This document shows, piece by piece, positions 1 through 8,891 of a stretch of 64,000 bases of DNA. The stretch is from Allocatelliglobosispora scoriae. GTDB taxonomy: Bacteria > Actinomycetota > Actinomycetes > Mycobacteriales > Micromonosporaceae. Numbering within the stretch: position 1 is the stretch's first letter; each line of letters starts with the position of its first letter. The position numbers and the translations under genes were made by a program. The notes under the pieces were generated by a model. It saw only the letters and a list, made by a program, of their open reading frames with translations, had not been told where the DNA came from and did not search any database. The stretch lies in assembly GCF_014204945.1 (NCBI RefSeq), contig NZ_JACHMN010000002.1:4611001-4675000 (forward strand). Direction: 5' to 3'.

Positions 1-981
1 TTCGTCAAGTTGGAGGTCTTGCGCAACCTGTACCAGGGCACGACTGTGTCGGTCATCGACCCCGAAGACGAGTACACGCCCTTGGCCGAGCACGTGGGCG
101 GCACCGTCGTGCAGCTCGGCGTGCCCGGTGTGCGGGTCAACCCGCTGGACCTGCCCGCCGACAACCGGCCCGACGCACTGACCCGGCGGGGCCTGTACCT
201 GCACACGCTGATCGCGGTCATGCTCGGCGCACCGCCGCCGCCGACCGAACGGGCTGCCCTTGACCGGGCGATCACGGTCACGTACGCGGCGGCGGGGATC
301 AACGGCGATCCGGCCACCTGGACCCGGTCCGCGCCGCTGCTGCGGGACCTGGCCGAGACCCTGGCCGCCGACGACGATCCGGCCGCCGAGCAGCTCGCCG
401 CCCGGCTGGCCCCGTGGACGGGCGGCAACTTCTCCAGCCTGTTCGACGGGCCGACCACCACCCACCCGCGCGGACACCTGGTGGTCTGGTCATTGCGGCA
501 CCTCCCCGATGAGCTGCGCACCGTCGGCACGCTCCTCGCCCTGGACTCGATCTGGTCGGGCATCGACACTCCGAACACCGGCGCCCGCCGGCGGCGGCAG
601 CTCGTCGTCGTCGACGAAGCCTGGCTGCTGATGCGCGACGGCGAAGGCGCACGGTTCCTGTTTCGGATGGCCAAGGCCGCCCGGAAGCGCTCGGCCGGAC
701 TGTGCGTCATCACCCAGGACGCCGCCGACGTGCTGTCCACCGACCTCGGACTCGCCGTGGTCTCCAACGCGGCGACCCAGGTGTTGATGCGTCAGAGCGC
801 CCAGTCCATCGACGCGGTCAGTGAGGCGTTCTCCCTGACCGGTGGGGAGTCGCGGTTGCTGCTGTCGGCGCCTAGGGGCGAGGGCCTGCTCGTCGCGGGC
901 CGTTCGCGTATCCCCTTCCGCAGCGTCGGGTCGGCGGCCGAGCACAAGATCGCCGTCACCGGTATCGGGGAGGCGTCATGA
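1..981 (+). CDS. VirB4-like conjugation ATPase, C-terminal part (cut by window start)
   Basis: The reading frame is open from base 1, so this is the 3' end of a gene that starts upstream. The visible 326 codons carry a Walker B motif, LVVVDEAWLLM, at about codons 201-211. A following helix, KAARKRSAGLCVITQDA, is typical of VirB4/TraC/TrbE-type ATPases that power type IV secretion channels. The Walker A motif must lie outside the window. The stop overlaps the start of the coupling-protein gene by four bases (ATGA), so the two are translationally coupled. Its role is inferred to be energising mating-channel assembly at the membrane. Family assignment is confident; the exact subfamily is not. 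Confidence 0.85.
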   Translation, partial: FVKLEVLRNLYQGTTVSVIDPEDEYTPLAEHVGGTVVQLGVPGVRVNPLDLPADNRPDALTRRGLYLHTLIAVMLGAPPPPTERAALDRAITVTYAAAGINGDPATWTRSAPLLRDLAETLAADDDPAAEQLAARLAPWTGGNFSSLFDGPTTTHPRGHLVVWSLRHLPDELRTVGTLLALDSIWSGIDTPNTGARRRRQLVVVDEAWLLMRDGEGARFLFRMAKAARKRSAGLCVITQDAADVLSTDLGLAVVSNAATQVLMRQSAQSIDAVSEAFSLTGGESRLLLSAPRGEGLLVAGRSRIPFRSVGSAAEHKIAVTGIGEAS

Positions 982-3443
982 ATCCCGACACCGGTGCCCG
1001 CCTGGCCGAGGTCTGGTCGTGGGTCATCGCACGGCCATGGCTGGCGTTCGTGGCCGTCGCCGCGATCGTCGGCGGTGTGGCCGCCCGGGACAAGGTGCTC
1101 GCCTGGCGGCATCAGCGGTACGCGACAGGGGCGCGGTGGCTGCTGGTGGCCGCGCCGCCGGAGGTGACGCCGGAGTCGGCGGCGGCGTTCTGGACCACCG
1201 TCATGGGCGTCCTGACACCGAGCGTGTGGCGGCGGCGGATCTACGGCATGCCGCACATCGGCTGGGAGTACACGTGGACCGGGCGCACGCTGACGATCCG
1301 GGTGTGGGTGCCCGGCACGGTGCCGCCCGGCGCGGTCGAGGCGGCCGTGCGAGCGGCGTGGCCCGCCGCCACTCTCACCGTGCATGATGCTGGCCCGCCG
1401 ATCCCCGCCACGGTGGTCGAGCAGGTCGGCGGGGCACACTGGCCGCAGTCGGCCGACGCGCTGCCCCTGCGCACCGAACACGACGCCGACCCGCTGCGGG
1501 CGCTGCTGTCGGCCGGGGCCGAGGTCCGCGACCGCGAGCACGCGTGCGTGCAGATCCTGGCTCGACCGGCACCACCCCGGCGGGTCCGCGCCGCCCGAAG
1601 AACGGCGGCAGCGACCAGCACACACCCTCACGGGCGGCCCGATGTGGCCGCCCGTGCTGTTTCCGGCGTCGCCAGGTTACTTACCGAGCCGCTGATCTGG
1701 CTGCTGGAGGCGATCCTGCCCGGCCCGTCACGGTCGGGCGCACAGTCGCGCACGCCGGTGCGGGCCGGTGAGCGGGACCCCGTGGCCACCGCCGACGCGC
1801 GCACGATCGTCGACAAGGCGATCCGCGTGCCCCACTTCGAGATCGCTGTGCGGTTCGCCGTCGCCGCCGACGCGGGCAAGGCGTCGCCGGACAAGGCGCG
1901 GGCCAAGCAGATCCGCGAGCGCCTCGTCGGCCTGGGGCACACGATCGCCTCGGCCGCCGCGGCGTACACCGGCCCGAACCGGCTGCGCAGGATGAAGATG
2001 CCGCAGCCGGTCGCCACCCTCGCCGGACGAAGGCTGCGGCGCGGGTTCCTCGCGACCGTGCCGGAACTCGCGGCCATGGCGGCGTTGCCGCAGGACCTGG
2101 CGGTGCCGGGCCTGGACCGGGCTCGGGCCAAGGCGATGCCGGCGCCGGTGCAGATCCCCTCCGGCGGCCGGGGCGTGAAAGTCCTCGGCAGGTCGCAGAT
2201 CGGCGGGCACTCGGTGGGCCTGAATGTGGTCGACGCCCGTCAGCACATGCACGTCATCGGCAAGACCGGCGTCGGCAAGAGCACTCTGCTGCTGAACATG
2301 ATCGTCGGCGACATCAAGGCGGGCCGGGGCACGGTGGTCATCGACCCGCGCGGCGATCTGATCACCGACATCCTCGACCGGCTTCCGGCGTCACTGGCCA
2401 GCAAGATCGTGCTCATCGACCCCGACCAGCCCAACCCGGGCCACTTCAACCCCCTCGAAGACACCAACGATCCCCACCTGGCCGTCGACAACCTCGTCGG
2501 GATCTTCGCCAAGATCTTCGCGAAGTCGTGGGGTCCGCGTATGGACGACACCCTGCGGGTGGCGTGCCTGACCCTGATGCGCCACGCGGGCTCGACGCTG
2601 AGCCTGGTGCCGCCGCTGCTGTCGGACCGCACGTTCCGGGGCCGCTACACGGTGGGCCTGGACGACCCGGACGGGCTCGCGGGGTTCTGGACCTGGTACG
2701 ACTCGATCAACGACAGCTTCCGGGGCCAGGTTATCGCCCCCGTTTTGGCGAGGTTGAGGCAGTTCCTGTTGCGCGACTTCGTCAAGGGCGTGATCGGCAA
2801 CGCGACCAGCTCGTTTCAGATGGGCGACATCCTCAACGGCGGTGTGTTGCTGTGCCGGCTGCCCAAAGGCCAGCTCGGCGAGGAGACCAGCCGTATCCTG
2901 GGCTCGCTGATCGTCGCCCGGGTCTGGCAGGCCGCCATCGCCCGCGCCGCGATCCCCGAGGACCAGCGCAAAGACGCCAGCCTGTACATCGACGAGGCGC
3001 ACAACTTCCTCACACTGCCGGGCAGCGTGGACGACATGCTGGCCGAGGCGAGAGGTTATCGCCTCGGCATGGTCCTGGCGCATCAGGATCTGGCCCAACT
3101 GCCCAAGGAGACGGCCGCCGCGATGTCGGCCAACGCCCGCTCCAAGGTCGTGTTCAACATCGACCCCAACGACGCCCGGGACATGGCCCGGCACACCAAG
3201 CCTGAACTCGACGATCACGACCTCGGGCACCTCGACGTCTACACCGCCGCCGCCCGGCTCCTCGTAGGCAACCGGGAGATGGCCGCGTTCACCTTCACCA
3301 CCAACCCACCCGCGCCGATCGTCGGCGAGGCGACCGCGCTGCGGGGGGAGATCGCCGCCGCGCACGCTGTCGACGGCGACGAGCCGCCGATGCAGCGGGT
3401 GGCCCGTGAGTCGATGCGGCGGCGCATGAGCGGCACCGTCTGA
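978..3443 (+). CDS. VirD4/TraG-like type IV coupling protein (conjugative DNA transfer ATPase)
   Basis: This 821-residue protein should couple the DNA substrate to the mating channel. A hydrophobic segment near residues 12-35 (LAFVAVAAIVGGVAA) anchors it in the membrane. A Walker A motif, GKTGVGKST, lies near residue 428, followed by VVIDPRGDL. A Walker B motif, LYIDEAHNF, lies near residue 669. The stretch around residues 690-730 (GMVLAHQDLAQLP, then NARSKVVFNI) matches the TraM-recognition/TraD-C part of VirD4/TraG proteins. It starts inside the stop of the VirB4-like gene. Together they mark a single-strand-DNA type conjugative element, distinct from the FtsK-like system at 49-51 kb. Confidence 0.88.
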   Translation: MNPDTGARLAEVWSWVIARPWLAFVAVAAIVGGVAARDKVLAWRHQRYATGARWLLVAAPPEVTPESAAAFWTTVMGVLTPSVWRRRIYGMPHIGWEYTWTGRTLTIRVWVPGTVPPGAVEAAVRAAWPAATLTVHDAGPPIPATVVEQVGGAHWPQSADALPLRTEHDADPLRALLSAGAEVRDREHACVQILARPAPPRRVRAARRTAAATSTHPHGRPDVAARAVSGVARLLTEPLIWLLEAILPGPSRSGAQSRTPVRAGERDPVATADARTIVDKAIRVPHFEIAVRFAVAADAGKASPDKARAKQIRERLVGLGHTIASAAAAYTGPNRLRRMKMPQPVATLAGRRLRRGFLATVPELAAMAALPQDLAVPGLDRARAKAMPAPVQIPSGGRGVKVLGRSQIGGHSVGLNVVDARQHMHVIGKTGVGKSTLLLNMIVGDIKAGRGTVVIDPRGDLITDILDRLPASLASKIVLIDPDQPNPGHFNPLEDTNDPHLAVDNLVGIFAKIFAKSWGPRMDDTLRVACLTLMRHAGSTLSLVPPLLSDRTFRGRYTVGLDDPDGLAGFWTWYDSINDSFRGQVIAPVLARLRQFLLRDFVKGVIGNATSSFQMGDILNGGVLLCRLPKGQLGEETSRILGSLIVARVWQAAIARAAIPEDQRKDASLYIDEAHNFLTLPGSVDDMLAEARGYRLGMVLAHQDLAQLPKETAAAMSANARSKVVFNIDPNDARDMARHTKPELDDHDLGHLDVYTAAARLLVGNREMAAFTFTTNPPAPIVGEATALRGEIAAAHAVDGDEPPMQRVARESMRRRMSGTV

Positions 3444-3488
3444 CCGGTTCCGCTCAGGGCCGTTGGGGCTGCCCAGGGCGGCTGCATT

Positions 3489-3525
3489 GGGGGCTCCGTT
3501 GGGGATGTCGCCCATCGGAGCCCCC
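3489..3525 (+). terminator. Hairpin after the coupling-protein gene
   Basis: A perfect 10-bp stem (GGGGGCTCCG at 3489-3498, CGGAGCCCCC at 3516-3525) with a 17-base loop lies 45 bases after the stop. There is no clear T-run, as is common in actinomycetes. It separates the VirB4/VirD4 pair from the replication-relaxation gene. Confidence 0.55.
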
Positions 3526-3658
3526 CACGGACCCCGCCCCGGGCCGCCTGTCAGGTCCCTGACCAGCCCAGACGCCGGCACCTGTCGGGCCCGAAGGAAA
3601 GATCAACTCATCCAGACTCCCCATAGGGACTCCTCTTCTCCACACAGGGGTGACATCC

Positions 3659-4528
3659 ATGCCGCATACGCGTTCCTCTCACGGCCTGCTGGCCATCTAC
3701 CCCCACATCACTTCACGCGATCGTCAGCTCATGACCCTGCTCGACCACCACCAGGTCTTGACCACCGACCACCTCACCCGCCTGTTCTTCCACGCTCCGC
3801 GTACCGCCCGGCACCGGCTGGCCGAACTGCTCGACCTGGCCCTGGTGGACCGGTTCCGGTTCGCCCGCACCGGCGGAGGCACTGACCCGTACCACTGGGT
3901 GCTCGGCCTTGCCGGGCAGCGGTTCCAGGCGGCGTCACGCGGTGAGTCCGAGCCCACGGCGCGCGCCTCCAGCCAGCGCATCGCCCGCCTGTCGGCCAGC
4001 CCGCGCCTGACACACCTGCTCACGGTCAACGAGTTCTTCGTCCGCCTCGGCGAGCACGCCCGCCGGCACGACGAAGCGGCGCTGGACCGGTGGTGGTCTG
4101 AGCAGCAGGCCAAACAGTTCAAGTCCAGCAAGGCGACCATCAACCCTGATGGGCACGGGCTGTGGACCCGAGGCGGGCAGACCGCCGGGTTCTGGCTAGA
4201 GGCCGACACCGGCACCGAACCGCTGACCCGCGTCGTCGCCAAACTCGACGGCTACCACCGGTTCGCCTCCGGAGGAGGGCCTCGCTATCCGGTGCTGTTC
4301 TGGCTGGCCAGCCCGACCCGCGAGGAGCACCTGCACCGGCTGCTGCACGCCGAGCCCGCCGGGGTCACCACGGCCACCGCGACTCAGGACGCCGACCCCG
4401 CGCGAGCGGTATGGCTGCCCGGCGACGGCACCCAGCGAGTGGCGCTGGAGCAGCTGCCCAGCTTCCACGGCAGCAACAGCCCCGCCAACCCCAACTTCGT
4501 CGACGGCGTCTTGCACCTTCGTTCCTGA
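3659..4528 (+). CDS. Replication-relaxation family protein
   Basis: The protein of 289 residues opens with a winged-helix region (ITSRDRQLMTLLDHHQVLTT, then HLTRLFF and TARHRLAELLDLALVDRFR). A conserved C-terminal part follows, with ADTGTEPLTRVVAKLDGYHRF and PVLFWLASPTRE. This layout matches the Replic_Relax family (PF13814) of actinobacterial conjugative plasmids and elements, thought to act in initiation or relaxation of transferred DNA. The ATG at 3659 is preferred over the GTG at 3650 because AGGGG at 3646-3650 is then eight bases upstream. It follows the coupling-protein gene after a hairpin. Confidence 0.8.
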   Translation: MPHTRSSHGLLAIYPHITSRDRQLMTLLDHHQVLTTDHLTRLFFHAPRTARHRLAELLDLALVDRFRFARTGGGTDPYHWVLGLAGQRFQAASRGESEPTARASSQRIARLSASPRLTHLLTVNEFFVRLGEHARRHDEAALDRWWSEQQAKQFKSSKATINPDGHGLWTRGGQTAGFWLEADTGTEPLTRVVAKLDGYHRFASGGGPRYPVLFWLASPTREEHLHRLLHAEPAGVTTATATQDADPARAVWLPGDGTQRVALEQLPSFHGSNSPANPNFVDGVLHLRS

Positions 4529-4611
4529 CAGAACCTGACCAGCTGACTGGAAAACCTGTCAGCGCTGGTCAGAGGCATGGTCGAGTTTCCTGACAGGGGT
4601 TGTGCTGACAG
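4525..4611. repeat. Cluster of CTGACAG motifs in the 310-bp gap before the next gene
   Basis: CTGACAG occurs at 4525, 4590 and 4605, and its inverse CTGTCAG at 4556. The first copy overlaps the stop codon of the replication-relaxation gene. The rest of the gap up to 4838 holds no convincing gene. The cluster may be a protein-binding site for control of the following genes or for DNA processing; this is inference only. Confidence 0.4.
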
Positions 4612-4838
4612 GTCGGCCGGTTACGGTGCAGCTTCTTCTCTTCTCTTTTGCTCGCACCGCCGCCCGTCTGTCCCTCCCGGACCTGCCCGCGCCCGCGCGG
4701 ATCACACAGCCCACCTCCTGGTCGGCTCCGATCCCGCCCGCGCCTTCCACGGCATCACTCCAGGCCCAGACGCCGCGATCCGGTGGCACCACCAGCACAC
4801 CAACCCCAACCACTCCTTCGCGAAGGGAGCACCCCGCC

Positions 4839-5549
4839 ATGCCCAAGCACACCCCGCTCACCGACCAGGTCGTCACCGTCTGCTTCGCCCCCGGCGAAGA
4901 CGCCGACTGGTTCAGCGCCAGCGAGAAGGTCAACGACCTCCTCAACGTCAACGGCACCCCGGCCCGGCGCTACCACGTCCGCCACCGCCGGTTCATCGGC
5001 TGGATCACCCGGTTCCTCGACTACTACCTCGTCGACACCGCACGCCGGTTCGGCGCGATCACCAAGGCCGCCGGAGGCCGCAAGGGCCGCCTCGACCTCA
5101 ACAGTGGCGCCGCCACCGCCGCAACCCAGGCCCGCCTTCGCTGGCACGCCTGGAACCAGTACATGAACAGCACCCCCAACACACGCCGCGAGGCCCGAAC
5201 CTGGGAGGACTTCCAGGCAATACACCGGACCGACCCTGCCAAGCTCAGCCTCACCGAGGCCCGCCGCCGCTTCGAGCAGCAGCCCCGCATCGTCGCGATG
5301 CTGGCCTACTCCGGCGCACACGACTTCAACCCCTACGAGCTGGCCATCTACCAGGCCGGAGAACACGCCTACGCCGGACTGCACTGGCGCATCGCCATCG
5401 TCGGCGATCTGCTGATCACCGCCGAGGGCAAGCTCCTCAAACCCGCCAGCGACACCATCGCCGACCGGATGCGCTTCTTCAACGAGGCCATCAAGTACCT
5501 GCGCTCGCTGAAGCCCAGCGCACGCCTGTGCGCGGTCACCATCTCCTAA
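4839..5549 (+). CDS. Hypothetical protein of conjugative element
   Basis: The 236-residue product is not recognised. It is hydrophilic and basic in the middle (RHRRFIGWITRFLDYY, GGRKGRLDL) and shows no signal peptide or membrane segment. ATG 4839 is chosen because AAGGGAG sits ten bases upstream; an in-frame start at 4602 would read through the CTGACAG repeat region. Codon use is normal for the region. The gene stands between the replication-relaxation gene and a strong hairpin, so it may be its own transcription unit. No function is assigned. Confidence 0.7.
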   Translation: MPKHTPLTDQVVTVCFAPGEDADWFSASEKVNDLLNVNGTPARRYHVRHRRFIGWITRFLDYYLVDTARRFGAITKAAGGRKGRLDLNSGAATAATQARLRWHAWNQYMNSTPNTRREARTWEDFQAIHRTDPAKLSLTEARRRFEQQPRIVAMLAYSGAHDFNPYELAIYQAGEHAYAGLHWRIAIVGDLLITAEGKLLKPASDTIADRMRFFNEAIKYLRSLKPSARLCAVTIS

Positions 5550-5571
5550 CCCATACCGACGATCCCGAGGA

Positions 5572-5596
5572 CCGGTCGCAGCCCAGCTGCGACCGG
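5572..5596 (+). terminator. Perfect 10-bp hairpin
   Basis: CCGGTCGCAG at 5572-5581 pairs with CTGCGACCGG at 5587-5596 around a 5-base loop, 22 bases after the stop of the preceding gene. A likely intrinsic terminator without a U-tract. Confidence 0.65.
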
Positions 5597-5633
5597 CCTT
5601 CGCCATGCCCACATCCATCCATGAGGAGATGCC

Positions 5634-6347
5634 ATGTTCCTGGCCGACCCCACCCTGCGGCTGATCGCCGCTACGACCAACGACGTTCTGCCCGAGCAGC
5701 TGTGGCGCTACGACACCGGCACCGAGGACGCCGTCGGCGACCTCGCCCGCATCCTGCACAAGACCGCCCTGGCCTACAACGCCAGCTGCGCCGAACTCGA
5801 CAAGCCCCACCCGCGGCCGTCCTCCGGGCTTCGGGCCGCCGGCACCGGCGAGGCGATGAGCGCGGTGCTCGCCACCGTCGACCGGCACGCCGCATGCGAG
5901 CGACACAACGTCATCGCCGGCGGCCTGCTCGACCTGTACCAGGCCTGGCGGCGGCATCGCCCCATCAACGACGGCGACGAGCGGCACCTGCTGCTGCGCC
6001 CCCGCGACCCCGGCTACGGCGTGGCCACCCTCCAGCGAACGTCGCACAACGTGTGGATGGTGACCGCCGACCCGGAGGCCGCCGACGCATTCGAGGTGCC
6101 ATACCCGAACCGGATGGTCGGCGTGCTCTACGAGTCGCCATGGGAGTGGTGGCTACCGGTCGCGTGCACCGACGCGGCCCACCTCGCCGCCGCCTCTGGC
6201 CCGGTCTACCGGCTGCCGGTCCGCGACGACTTCGTCACCGCCTGCCGGTCGCTGCTGCGCTGGTGGGCGCTGCGGCACTCGGCCGCCTGGCAGAGCCGTA
6301 CCCCCGACCAGCTCACCCCGACCGAGCTGGACCAGCTCGCCGCCTAG
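5634..6347 (+). CDS. Hypothetical protein, 237 aa
   Basis: A soluble protein of unknown function with several Trp-rich stretches (ESPWEWWLPVAC, LLRWWALRHSAAW). The start is supported by GAGGAG just upstream. It is followed nine bases later by the next small gene behind TAGGAGG, so the two form an operon. Nothing in it resembles an enzyme motif I can name. Its neighbours are plasmid-type genes, so it is taken as an accessory gene of the conjugative element. Confidence 0.7.
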   Translation: MFLADPTLRLIAATTNDVLPEQLWRYDTGTEDAVGDLARILHKTALAYNASCAELDKPHPRPSSGLRAAGTGEAMSAVLATVDRHAACERHNVIAGGLLDLYQAWRRHRPINDGDERHLLLRPRDPGYGVATLQRTSHNVWMVTADPEAADAFEVPYPNRMVGVLYESPWEWWLPVACTDAAHLAAASGPVYRLPVRDDFVTACRSLLRWWALRHSAAWQSRTPDQLTPTELDQLAA

Positions 6348-6356
6348 GAGGCCGCC

Positions 6357-6947
6357 ATGAGCACCATCGATGATGTGGGGCGCTGGATCACCCGGCTCAC
6401 CGGCCGCACCCTCGACCAGCACGCCGCTGACCCGATCCCGGCCGCCGCCGAACTGCCGCAGGCTGCCAGCAACCTTCGCGACGCCCGCGCCGAGCTGCTG
6501 CTCACCGTGGACCGGCTGCGGACGACCCTGATCAACGGAGACGACCTGACCGGCAGCATCGCCGCTGTCACCGGGCCGCTGGCCGCGATCGAGAAGCTGG
6601 GCCGGGAGTACCGGTACGCCCGCAACTGGGCCGAGACGCTCGTCGGCGACAAGGACCGCACCGCGTACGCCGACGCCCACAGCGGCAAGACGGTGCGGCG
6701 GCGTTACGTCAACCCGGGCGACACGGTCCTCGTCGTCCTGCCGCCCACCGACTCGTGCCTACGCCGCCAGCTCGCCGGACGGCGCACCAGCGTGCGGGTC
6801 GGCCGCGCCGACGCCGAGCTCGACCTGACAGTCGGCCCCGGGCAGCTGCGCCTCGCTCACGCCGACGCCGGGATCTACCACGACCCCGCCCTCGGCTTCT
6901 ACGTCGTCGAGCCCACGGCCGACGAGGCCGACGCTTCCGGCGACTGA
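6357..6947 (+). CDS. Hypothetical protein, 196 aa
   Basis: The first half is predicted mostly helical (AASNLRDARAELLLTVDRL). The second half looks beta-rich with alternating charged and hydrophobic residues (DTVLVVLPPTDSC, AELDLTVGPGQLRL). An ideal ribosome site (TAGGAGG) overlaps the stop of the upstream gene, which argues for co-expression. No family recognised. The 178 bases that follow carry no gene. Confidence 0.68.
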   Translation: MSTIDDVGRWITRLTGRTLDQHAADPIPAAAELPQAASNLRDARAELLLTVDRLRTTLINGDDLTGSIAAVTGPLAAIEKLGREYRYARNWAETLVGDKDRTAYADAHSGKTVRRRYVNPGDTVLVVLPPTDSCLRRQLAGRRTSVRVGRADAELDLTVGPGQLRLAHADAGIYHDPALGFYVVEPTADEADASGD

Positions 6948-7125
6948 CCGGGCGGCAACCGCCGCCATTTCCAGGCGACCGGGCCGCCAATCGCAGCACC
7001 CCTCACGGCAGCGCACCGCTTCACGCGCCTGCCGCGATTCCTGCTGCCCGCGACCCGGCGCACCAACAGCCCGGCACACCAGGTGCCGAGCTGCCAACCA
7101 CAAGTCCCAGAAAGGGGACACCACT

Positions 7126-8517
7126 ATGCAGTACGACCTGTCCACCCTGACCCGCGCCACGCGGGACGTCTTCGACGCCGTGCACTACCTCGGCCAGGGC
7201 AACGTTCACGAGTTGATGGAGCAGTCCGGCAAGGCCCGTTCGACCGTCGACAAGGCCATCAAGCAGCTGGCCGACGCTCGTCTGATCGTCCCGGTCGACA
7301 GCGACGCCGACGCCGCCGAGGGCGTGCCCACCCGGTGGACCATGGCCGAGGGCGTCGCGGAGAGCATCACCTTCGATACCGACACCGAACTCGCGGCCAG
7401 CGACACCGCCGGCGACGACGAGGCCGGTATCGGCGACGACGCCACGGAGGGTCAGGCTCCGGCCGACGACCAGCCCGGCATCACGCCGGAGGCCGACGCC
7501 GACGCCGATGCCGACGCCGTCGACAGCGCCGAAGACGAGTCCGCCGACGACTCGGACGAGTCGCCCGACGACGACCACGACGGCGATGACATCGACGACA
7601 CCGACGAGGCCGACGAGGCCGACGACACCGGGACCGACGACGACTCCGACTACGAGGACGACGACGAGGACGAGCCCGCACAGGGGACGGCCCGGGTCAC
7701 CGTGGTCCAGCCGAGCCGTCCTGGTGACCGCAAGGTGATGGCTATCAAGGGCGTCCTGGCCGAATTCGGTGACGACGGCGCGACCCTGGACGAGATCGTG
7801 GCCGAGAGCGGTATCGGGCACCCGACCGCGTCCCGGTTGCTGACCGCGATGGAGCAGGCCGACGCCGCCCGCCGCCTGCCCGGTACGCCGGGACGGTGGA
7901 TCGCCGGGCCGACCAAGGCATCGGACGTGGACCCGAACCCGGAGCCGCCCCGCTGCCCGGTGTGCTTCCAGGTGGTCAAGGGACTGGCCGAGTCGCCGGA
8001 GGCGGTCGCCCAGATCATGCCCCTGATCCGCCCGGACGGGACGCTGCACGTGGTGGCCGAGGACGGCACCGCCCACGTGGTCACCCTGCCCAAGCGGATG
8101 CCCACCCGCACCACGGGCTTCGCGACGGCCGGAACGGTGCGCCGCACGGACGTCACCGTCAACGCCGACGGCAGCCAGCCGTTCGGCAAGGGCGACCTGG
8201 AGCGGCTGACGTTCGAGACGCTCAAGGCCAACCCGGGCCGCACGATGACCCCCCAGGACATCGCCACCGCGATCAGCGCCCAGCTCGGTGGCCGGGCGGT
8301 CAGCTCCGGGGCGGTGCGCAACAACTGCGGCAAGCTCGGTTCCGCTGGCCGCATCCTCATGGTCTCCGAGTCGCCGTGGTCCTTCCAGTTCCCGACCCCG
8401 GCCGAGGACAACGGCAGCGCCGAGCAGGCCGACGACGCCAGCGACAAGGCTGACGACGCCACCAGCCAGTCCGGCGAGGTCACCGGCCAGACCGACGCCT
8501 CCGGCGTCCAGTCCTGA
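7126..8517 (+). CDS. Multi-winged-helix DNA-binding protein with acidic linker
   Basis: The 463-residue protein has three helix-turn-helix-like units. The first is near residues 5-55 (VHELMEQSGKARSTVDKAIKQL). The second is near 205-255 (TLDEIVAESGIGHPTASRLL). The third is near 365-425 (MTPQDIATAISAQLGG, then SSGAVRNNCGKL). Units one and two are joined by a linker of about 100 residues that is almost entirely Asp, Glu, Ala and Thr. A CPVCF pair near residue 280 is the only Cys cluster. It is probably a regulator or nucleoid-type protein of the element. An acidic linker of this length is unusual and could mimic DNA or bind basic partners. AAAGGGG precedes the ATG. Confidence 0.75.
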   Translation: MQYDLSTLTRATRDVFDAVHYLGQGNVHELMEQSGKARSTVDKAIKQLADARLIVPVDSDADAAEGVPTRWTMAEGVAESITFDTDTELAASDTAGDDEAGIGDDATEGQAPADDQPGITPEADADADADAVDSAEDESADDSDESPDDDHDGDDIDDTDEADEADDTGTDDDSDYEDDDEDEPAQGTARVTVVQPSRPGDRKVMAIKGVLAEFGDDGATLDEIVAESGIGHPTASRLLTAMEQADAARRLPGTPGRWIAGPTKASDVDPNPEPPRCPVCFQVVKGLAESPEAVAQIMPLIRPDGTLHVVAEDGTAHVVTLPKRMPTRTTGFATAGTVRRTDVTVNADGSQPFGKGDLERLTFETLKANPGRTMTPQDIATAISAQLGGRAVSSGAVRNNCGKLGSAGRILMVSESPWSFQFPTPAEDNGSAEQADDASDKADDATSQSGEVTGQTDASGVQS

Positions 8518-8524
8518 TGGTCAA

Positions 8525-8552
8525 GCCGGGGTCGGGCGATGCCCGGCCCGGC
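8525..8552 (+). terminator. Terminator-like hairpin
   Basis: GCCGGG-GT-CGGGC pairs with GCCCG-G-CCCGGC around a GAT loop just after the stop of the winged-helix gene. Confidence 0.5.
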
Positions 8553-8572
8553 CGCACACAGCGGAGACAGCC

Positions 8573-8818
8573 GTGATCGACGGCCCATCACTGGCCGCCC
8601 TCGTCGTGGGCTACCCGGCGGGGCAACCCGAACAGGCCGCACGCCTTCGCAGATCGCCGGAGACGTCAGCGCCTGCCTCGACGGCCGACATGGTCAGCGT
8701 CGGCGCGGTCATCACTACCTGCCCGCACCTGGCCGCCGAAGGCCGCCTCGTGCAGGCCAACCCGGCGCCGATGACGTTCGCGCTCTCCGCGCGAACCGAC
8801 GACGCCGGGCAGCAGTAA
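8573..8818 (+). CDS. Small winged-helix protein with an apparent compensated frameshift
   Basis: GTG 8573 is preceded by GGAG at a good distance and encodes 81 residues. The C-terminal half (VSVGAVITTCPHLAAEGRL) reads like the recognition helix and wing of an HTH protein. The matching first helix (TPSQIAGDVSACL) appears only in the next frame, from 8641 to about 8685. The open frame therefore seems to leave the ancestral frame and return, by two opposite single-base changes. The product as written may be non-functional, or the sequence may have two indel errors. A strong hairpin follows the stop. Confidence 0.45.
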   Translation: MIDGPSLAALVVGYPAGQPEQAARLRRSPETSAPASTADMVSVGAVITTCPHLAAEGRLVQANPAPMTFALSARTDDAGQQ

Positions 8819-8833
8819 CCCACCACCTCCCTT

Positions 8834-8866
8834 GCAGGGGCTGAGCCATCCCGGCTCGGCCCCTGC
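8834..8866 (+). terminator. Strong hairpin terminator before DUF932 gene
   Basis: GCAGGGGC at 8834-8841 pairs with GCCCCTGC at 8859-8866, extended inward by GAGCC/GGCTC, giving about 14 bp with a 5-base loop, followed by CTTCATTTCC. Confidence 0.65.
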
Positions 8867-8891
8867 CTTCATTTCCAAAGGAGAAACCCCT

